Positions 60,139 to 64,000 of a DNA stretch of 64,000 nt are shown piece by piece. This stretch comes from Paguma larvata. Its lineage: Eukaryota; Chordata; Mammalia; Carnivora; Viverridae. The notes below the pieces were generated by a model, which saw only the letters and a list, made by a program, of their open reading frames with translations, had not been told where the DNA came from and made no database searches. The DNA lies in contig CM057839.1 of NCBI GenBank assembly GCA_030068075.1, forward strand, positions 21,927,167-21,991,166, in the 5' to 3' direction. A program made the translations under genes and the position numbers. Position 1 is the first letter of the stretch. Every line of letters starts with the position of its first letter.

Positions 60139-60394
60139 TACCCACTATTTTTAACAAAAGATCATTTTCTTGTAAAATATAGTATTGTTTAAGTCACTTG
60201 CAATGATCCCTTGTTTGTATTTAAGTTTAAAATGAAGTATAAAATAATTCTACAGAAATTAAAAGTACAAAAAGTTTTATACAAAACTCTATGATTAAGT
60301 GTGCATCTGATTAACAAACTAAGATTTTAAAAAAGGAAATCTTCCATCCCATCACTCCCATTCCATAAACGCTGATATTTTTAAAAAGTAAATA

Positions 60395-60580
60395 CTATGG
60401 AGACAGATCGATGGCTACCAGAGGGGAGGTGGGTGGGAGGACGGGTGAAATAGCCGATGGGGATGAAGAGCACGCGGTGATGAGCACTGAGTAATGTACA
60501 GAATTGGAGAATCACTATCTTGTACACCTGAAACGAATATAAGACTGTATGTTTAATTTAAATAAAAACTTGTTTAAAAA
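60395..60580 (+). mobile_element. carnivore L1 3'UTR, plus strand
   Basis: 'gatggctaccagaggggagg', 'gtgatgagcactgagtaatg', 'cttgtacacctgaaacgaata', then an A-rich end. Third copy of this L1 terminus in the window, after those at 12.2 and 57.4 kb. Confidence 0.85.
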
Positions 60581-61682
60581 AGTAAATACTAGACAGGCTT
60601 TTTAAGTTATCAACTGCTTCTCTCCCCAGTTTCCTCAAAGGCAATTTGTACTTTGAAAGTATCTGTTGTACTGACATAATCAAGTCTGATAGAAACCTGA
60701 AGGAAGATATAAATAAGTAAAGGTTACAATCAATCCATCCTTCTTTCTTTTTCACCATGCAGATGGCATCTACACAGTCAGCTTACATTTAGAAGATGAT
60801 CATAATATGTAACCTATGAACCCGCCTTGTAATGGCATATTGCCCATAGCTATAACTCCTAATTGAGAAAATGGAGCATAAAATTACTAAAGAAGCATAG
60901 AGAACTAATATTTAAAATCACAAGAAAACTTAATTAATTGAGAGAGCAATCAACAGAAGTAAAGAGTGTTATTTAGAAAATGATTATATGAACTATAATA
61001 GAGGTGAGGATGGGGAAAAGATAAAACACAGAATGTCATTAATTTCATTACTTTCTATGAAGTTAGAAAAATTAAATGCCATGACTTTAATAATGTTCGA
61101 GTGAAAGAATGACAGCTTGACTACATTGTAGAGCATTAGGTTTCAGAAAAAATTGCTCAGAGCCAGTTGTCTAATTATGTGCTTAAGTGTTTTTCGGTAC
61201 AAAAAGTGCATTTAAGACGTTTCCACAAATCTTTCTTGCGCTCCCCCAGCCCCATTACTGACATTGTCTCCTGTCACAAGAGACCCTGTTTTGCTTTACA
61301 TCCTTTCAACCTAGGACTCTTTCTTCATTTTAAATTTCCTTTCCACTTAGAATCACTATTTTGTGGATTTTTAAGATAATGAGAAAGTACGGTAATGGAA
61401 ATTATGCTCTTCTTTATAAAAAGCTCTTTTACAAAGTAATAGGATTTTTCTATCCTTCAAATTTACTATTTTAATTGCATCTTGTTTTTTTCTTTTAATG
61501 TCTCTTGAGAGTGTGTAAAGCCTGAAACTGCTCTAGTCTGCCTTCTCCTTTGTAATCACAAGATCATAAGACCACCCCGGGTTCATATATTACTCTAATG
61601 GTACAACATCAGTCTTTCAAGAAGGCAGTAATAATACAGGCTAACTTGATTCCCAAAGATATCTCATTTTATAATTGCTCAT
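60581..61682. other. unassigned DNA
   Basis: No gene or repeat recognised. The 70-codon frame at 61,167-61,379 shows no known domain. Confidence 0.4.
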
Positions 61683-61697
61683 CATTATAGTCATTTA

Positions 61698-61915
61698 TTT
61701 TTTAATTATTTTTTTTTACATTTATTTATTTTTGAGAGACAGAGAAGAAGTGGGGGGGGAAGGGCAGAGAGAGAATGAGACACAGAATCTGAAGCAGGCT
61801 CCAGGCTCTGAGCTGTCAAGCACAGAGCCTAATGCGGGGCTTGAACTCCCAAACCGTGAGATCATGACCTGAGCCAGAGTCAGGGGCTTAACCAACTGAG
61901 CCACCCAGGCACCCC
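61698..61915 (-). mobile_element. SINEC_Fc-type SINE, minus strand
   Basis: Complete copy with intact head (ends 'gagccacccaggcaccccc'). TSD cattatagtcattta (61683-61697) / cattatagccattta (61916-61930), one mismatch in 15. The 156-codon minus-strand frame at 61,722-62,192 starts in unique DNA and reads into this SINE; it is not a gene. Confidence 0.96.
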
Positions 61916-62229
61916 CATTATAGCCATTTAACTTTTGCAGAAAATCTGATAATAAAAAGGAAAGAGATCGTCCTAAAATTGAAAATGTAGTAAAAGACAA
62001 AATATTTCCATTATGTCTGTAAATTGTATCATTGGCATCCATCATATATAAAATATGAAACTTTCGTATTTCTATAAACACAATATTGAAACACAATATG
62101 TATTCTCCCTTCTCGCCAAATACTTGAAGCATATAAAACTTAGTACTCTCACTTAAGTGTGAGAATATATATAACTCACATTGTTTTAGCAACCACTGTA
62201 GACTAGTACACTTTTTAAATATTTGGATG

Positions 62230-62345
62230 CATTTGCTATTTAATGCACAAAATCACCCCGGTAAAGACATATTACAACTTATCCCCAGTTAACAGATGAG
62301 GAAACTGGGGCTGCTAGGTATTGAGGGTAGCTTGGCAAAGAAAGC
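62230..62345 (+). mobile_element. MIR SINE remnant
   Basis: 'aaatcaccccggtaaagac' then 'ccagttaacagatgaggaaactggggctgc', the most conserved MIR block, nearly unchanged. Confidence 0.75.
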
Positions 62346-62374
62346 ATATATGTTTTGGCTTTGCAGTTCATCTA

Positions 62375-62840
62375 TTCTAGTGGGGAAGATAGCCAACACC
62401 AACAAGTAAAGAAACAAATAAACAGAGAATTTCAAGATAAACAAAGAGGTTACAAAGGTACAGAAATAATAGGCAGACCCCGTGCTTCAAATAGCAAGAC
62501 GGAGAAAGCTTTTCTGAGGAGTCGACATTCATAAGGAGACCTGGAGGAAAATGAAGAACCACTTATGGAAAGAATTGTAATGAAATCATTTTAGCATAAA
62601 GGAATACTAAGTGCAAAAGCTCCAGGTGGGGGTGGGGGGTGGGGGGCGGGGAGAATCCTAGCCCATAGAATAGGCAATTGACAGAAAGACAGTGTGTCCG
62701 GGAATTTGCGAGTGCATACAATTTAATACAACTAAAAGGATAACAAGGCTCATGTCACTTGGGGGTCAAATCAGGCAGAGCTTTGACAGCCATGTTGATG
62801 ATCTGTGGCTTCTCTTAAGCTCCTTAGAGGTCACTGTGGA
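62375..62840 (+). mobile_element. old mammalian interspersed repeat, family unassigned
   Basis: Matches a widespread old repeat by order: 'gtggggaagatagcc ... acaagtaaagaaacaaataaa', 'ttttctgaggagtcgacattc', 'gaatactaagtgcaaaagctcc', 'caggcagagctttgacagcc', 'atgatctgtggcttctc'. A long G-tract has grown at 62,625-62,652 within it. Confidence 0.6.
62625..62652 (+). repeat. G-run cluster, predicted G-quadruplex
   Basis: Four closely spaced G-runs (5, 6, 6 and 4 G) separated by single T or C bases. This satisfies the standard four-run quadruplex pattern with very short loops. Confidence 0.85.
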
Positions 62841-64000
62841 TTGAAATTGTGCATTTCTTCCCATGCCGAGCACTTCCTTGTTCATGCATCCTTGTTCACG
62901 CGGTTTTATTTTCTGTCTGTTTTCCTTTTCCACGATATTTTGACTTAAGAACAAGGCATCTTCTTCCTTTATTTATTTGTAGACCTAACATCACACTGGT
63001 GAAGTTTTAAGGCATGATTAACTCTCAGTGAATTATTTACTTTAGAGGATTTAATAATGGCTGTTTCCACTGACTAAGGTCATGAATTACAACCAGAGAT
63101 GCAGAAAAACTTAACCTGGTTTCACAAGATTGTACCAATTACTATTCTCCAAAAATAGTTTATAGAGTAAATTGAATCTCTAATTGTACATTTTAAGTAG
63201 TGTATTCGGGGTTTTCTCATTAATAGAGAGATGGAATATACCAGACAGCAGATCACCTTAACATGTTTTACAAAACATCAAACATGAATTTAAAAATATT
63301 AACAAGGAGCTGAGATTTTATTTAACTGGATTGCTCACATTGTTTGCCATTATTTTCCTCATATACTAAAAAAGTATGTCTAGAAATTGTTACATTAATA
63401 CAGGCCTTTTTGTCTGAGAACTCATACCAATGAAAATTCTTTAGAAGGTCATAAACTTAATGTGATTTATTTATTGTCTTGATCAAAAATCTATCATTTT
63501 GATCTCTCTCCAGGGGAGTTATTCATATTTATTCCCTAACTTTCTTATTTCTCACAAAAGAAGAAACATCCAGCAAAACATCTGCCTGTAATTGTCATTT
63601 ATGCTGAGTCTGAAAGATGTAAAATAAGGCACAGAGATAGGGTAAATGTGACAAGGTGTTTTTTTTTTTTCTTATGATTTTATCATCACCTATTTTATAA
63701 TCCCTGTTTATCACTGTGCTAGAAAGTCACTTTGATCCTAAGTGAAAAAGCTCAAACTTTTCTAACCTTGAAAGTCATCAATTTTCATCTTGTAGTTTCC
63801 CTTTTTTTACTAATTTAGAAACAAATTTGTTTTATTAAATTCTTCACTCATTACCTAAATTACTGGATTTTGTTGTTTGAAATTATAATTGTCACTTTAG
63901 ATCAGATTTTTCTTCTAGTTTTATAAATGCTCCTCCACCAGGGTAGAGAAAGATAAGACTGATCCAGCTCTGACCTGACTTTGAAGTGAGTGGATAGAGA
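62841..64000. other. unassigned AT-rich DNA to window end
   Basis: No gene or confident repeat. T-run at 63,659-63,670. Confidence 0.45.

Noticed and set aside
61722..62192. 156-codon minus-strand frame
   Set aside because: It starts in unassigned DNA and reads through the minus-strand SINE at 61,698-61,915.
1..64000. CRISPR arrays, operons, riboswitches or prokaryotic mobile elements
   Set aside because: Direct repeats are all microsatellites, SINEs or TSDs. The DNA is mammalian and gene-free by eye.

Overview
This is a stretch of mammalian nuclear DNA from a carnivoran, most likely a cat (Felidae). The main evidence is at least 24 copies of tRNA-Lys-derived CAN-SINEs, most of the SINEC_Fc type: a tRNA-like head, a pyrimidine-rich (TC)n segment and an A-rich tail, or the reverse complement. 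Several keep perfect or near-perfect target-site duplications (TSDs). The rest of the window is AT-rich intergenic or intronic-type sequence. I find no protein-coding gene: the open frames are all short and nearly all lie in repeats (SINE arms, CA/TG tracts, LINE remnants, an LTR) or in plain AT-rich DNA.

Layout. 1-5 kb: SINEs, an L1 3' end, an MLT1-type LTR and a compound microsatellite. 6-10 kb: an L2 fragment, then a long decayed ERVL-type endogenous retrovirus pol remnant (reverse transcriptase end, RNase H, integrase) on the plus strand, split by two SINEs and a solo MaLR-like LTR. 10-16 kb: L1 remnants on both strands, CA repeats and an L2 fragment. 16-18 kb: an old plus-strand L1 (5' part and ORF1 region) carrying a minus-strand L1 3' fragment. 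18-23 kb: mostly unassigned, with two SINEs. 23.3-24.4 kb: minus-strand L1. 24.4-28 kb: mostly unassigned. 28-31 kb: minus-strand L1 ORF2, then an MaLR-type LTR. 33-38 kb: L1 3' part and a SINE cluster. 38-41 kb: unassigned DNA and an L2 remnant. 41-44.6 kb: two L1 remnants tail to tail. 45.5-48 kb: minus-strand L1 with an internal deletion. 48.4-64 kb: scattered SINEs, MIRs and L1 3' ends in unassigned AT-rich DNA.

The most unusual item is at 37,855-37,923. A minus-strand SINE is interrupted by the first 37 nt of 5S ribosomal RNA, flanked by a perfect 16-bp duplication of SINE sequence; this looks like an LINE-mediated insertion of a truncated 5S rRNA. The ERVL/LTR/SINE nest at 6.9-9.8 kb is the best-resolved record of successive insertions.

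Repeat calls come from recognising family consensus by eye. Subfamily names are tentative, and boundaries of old elements are good to perhaps tens of bases.
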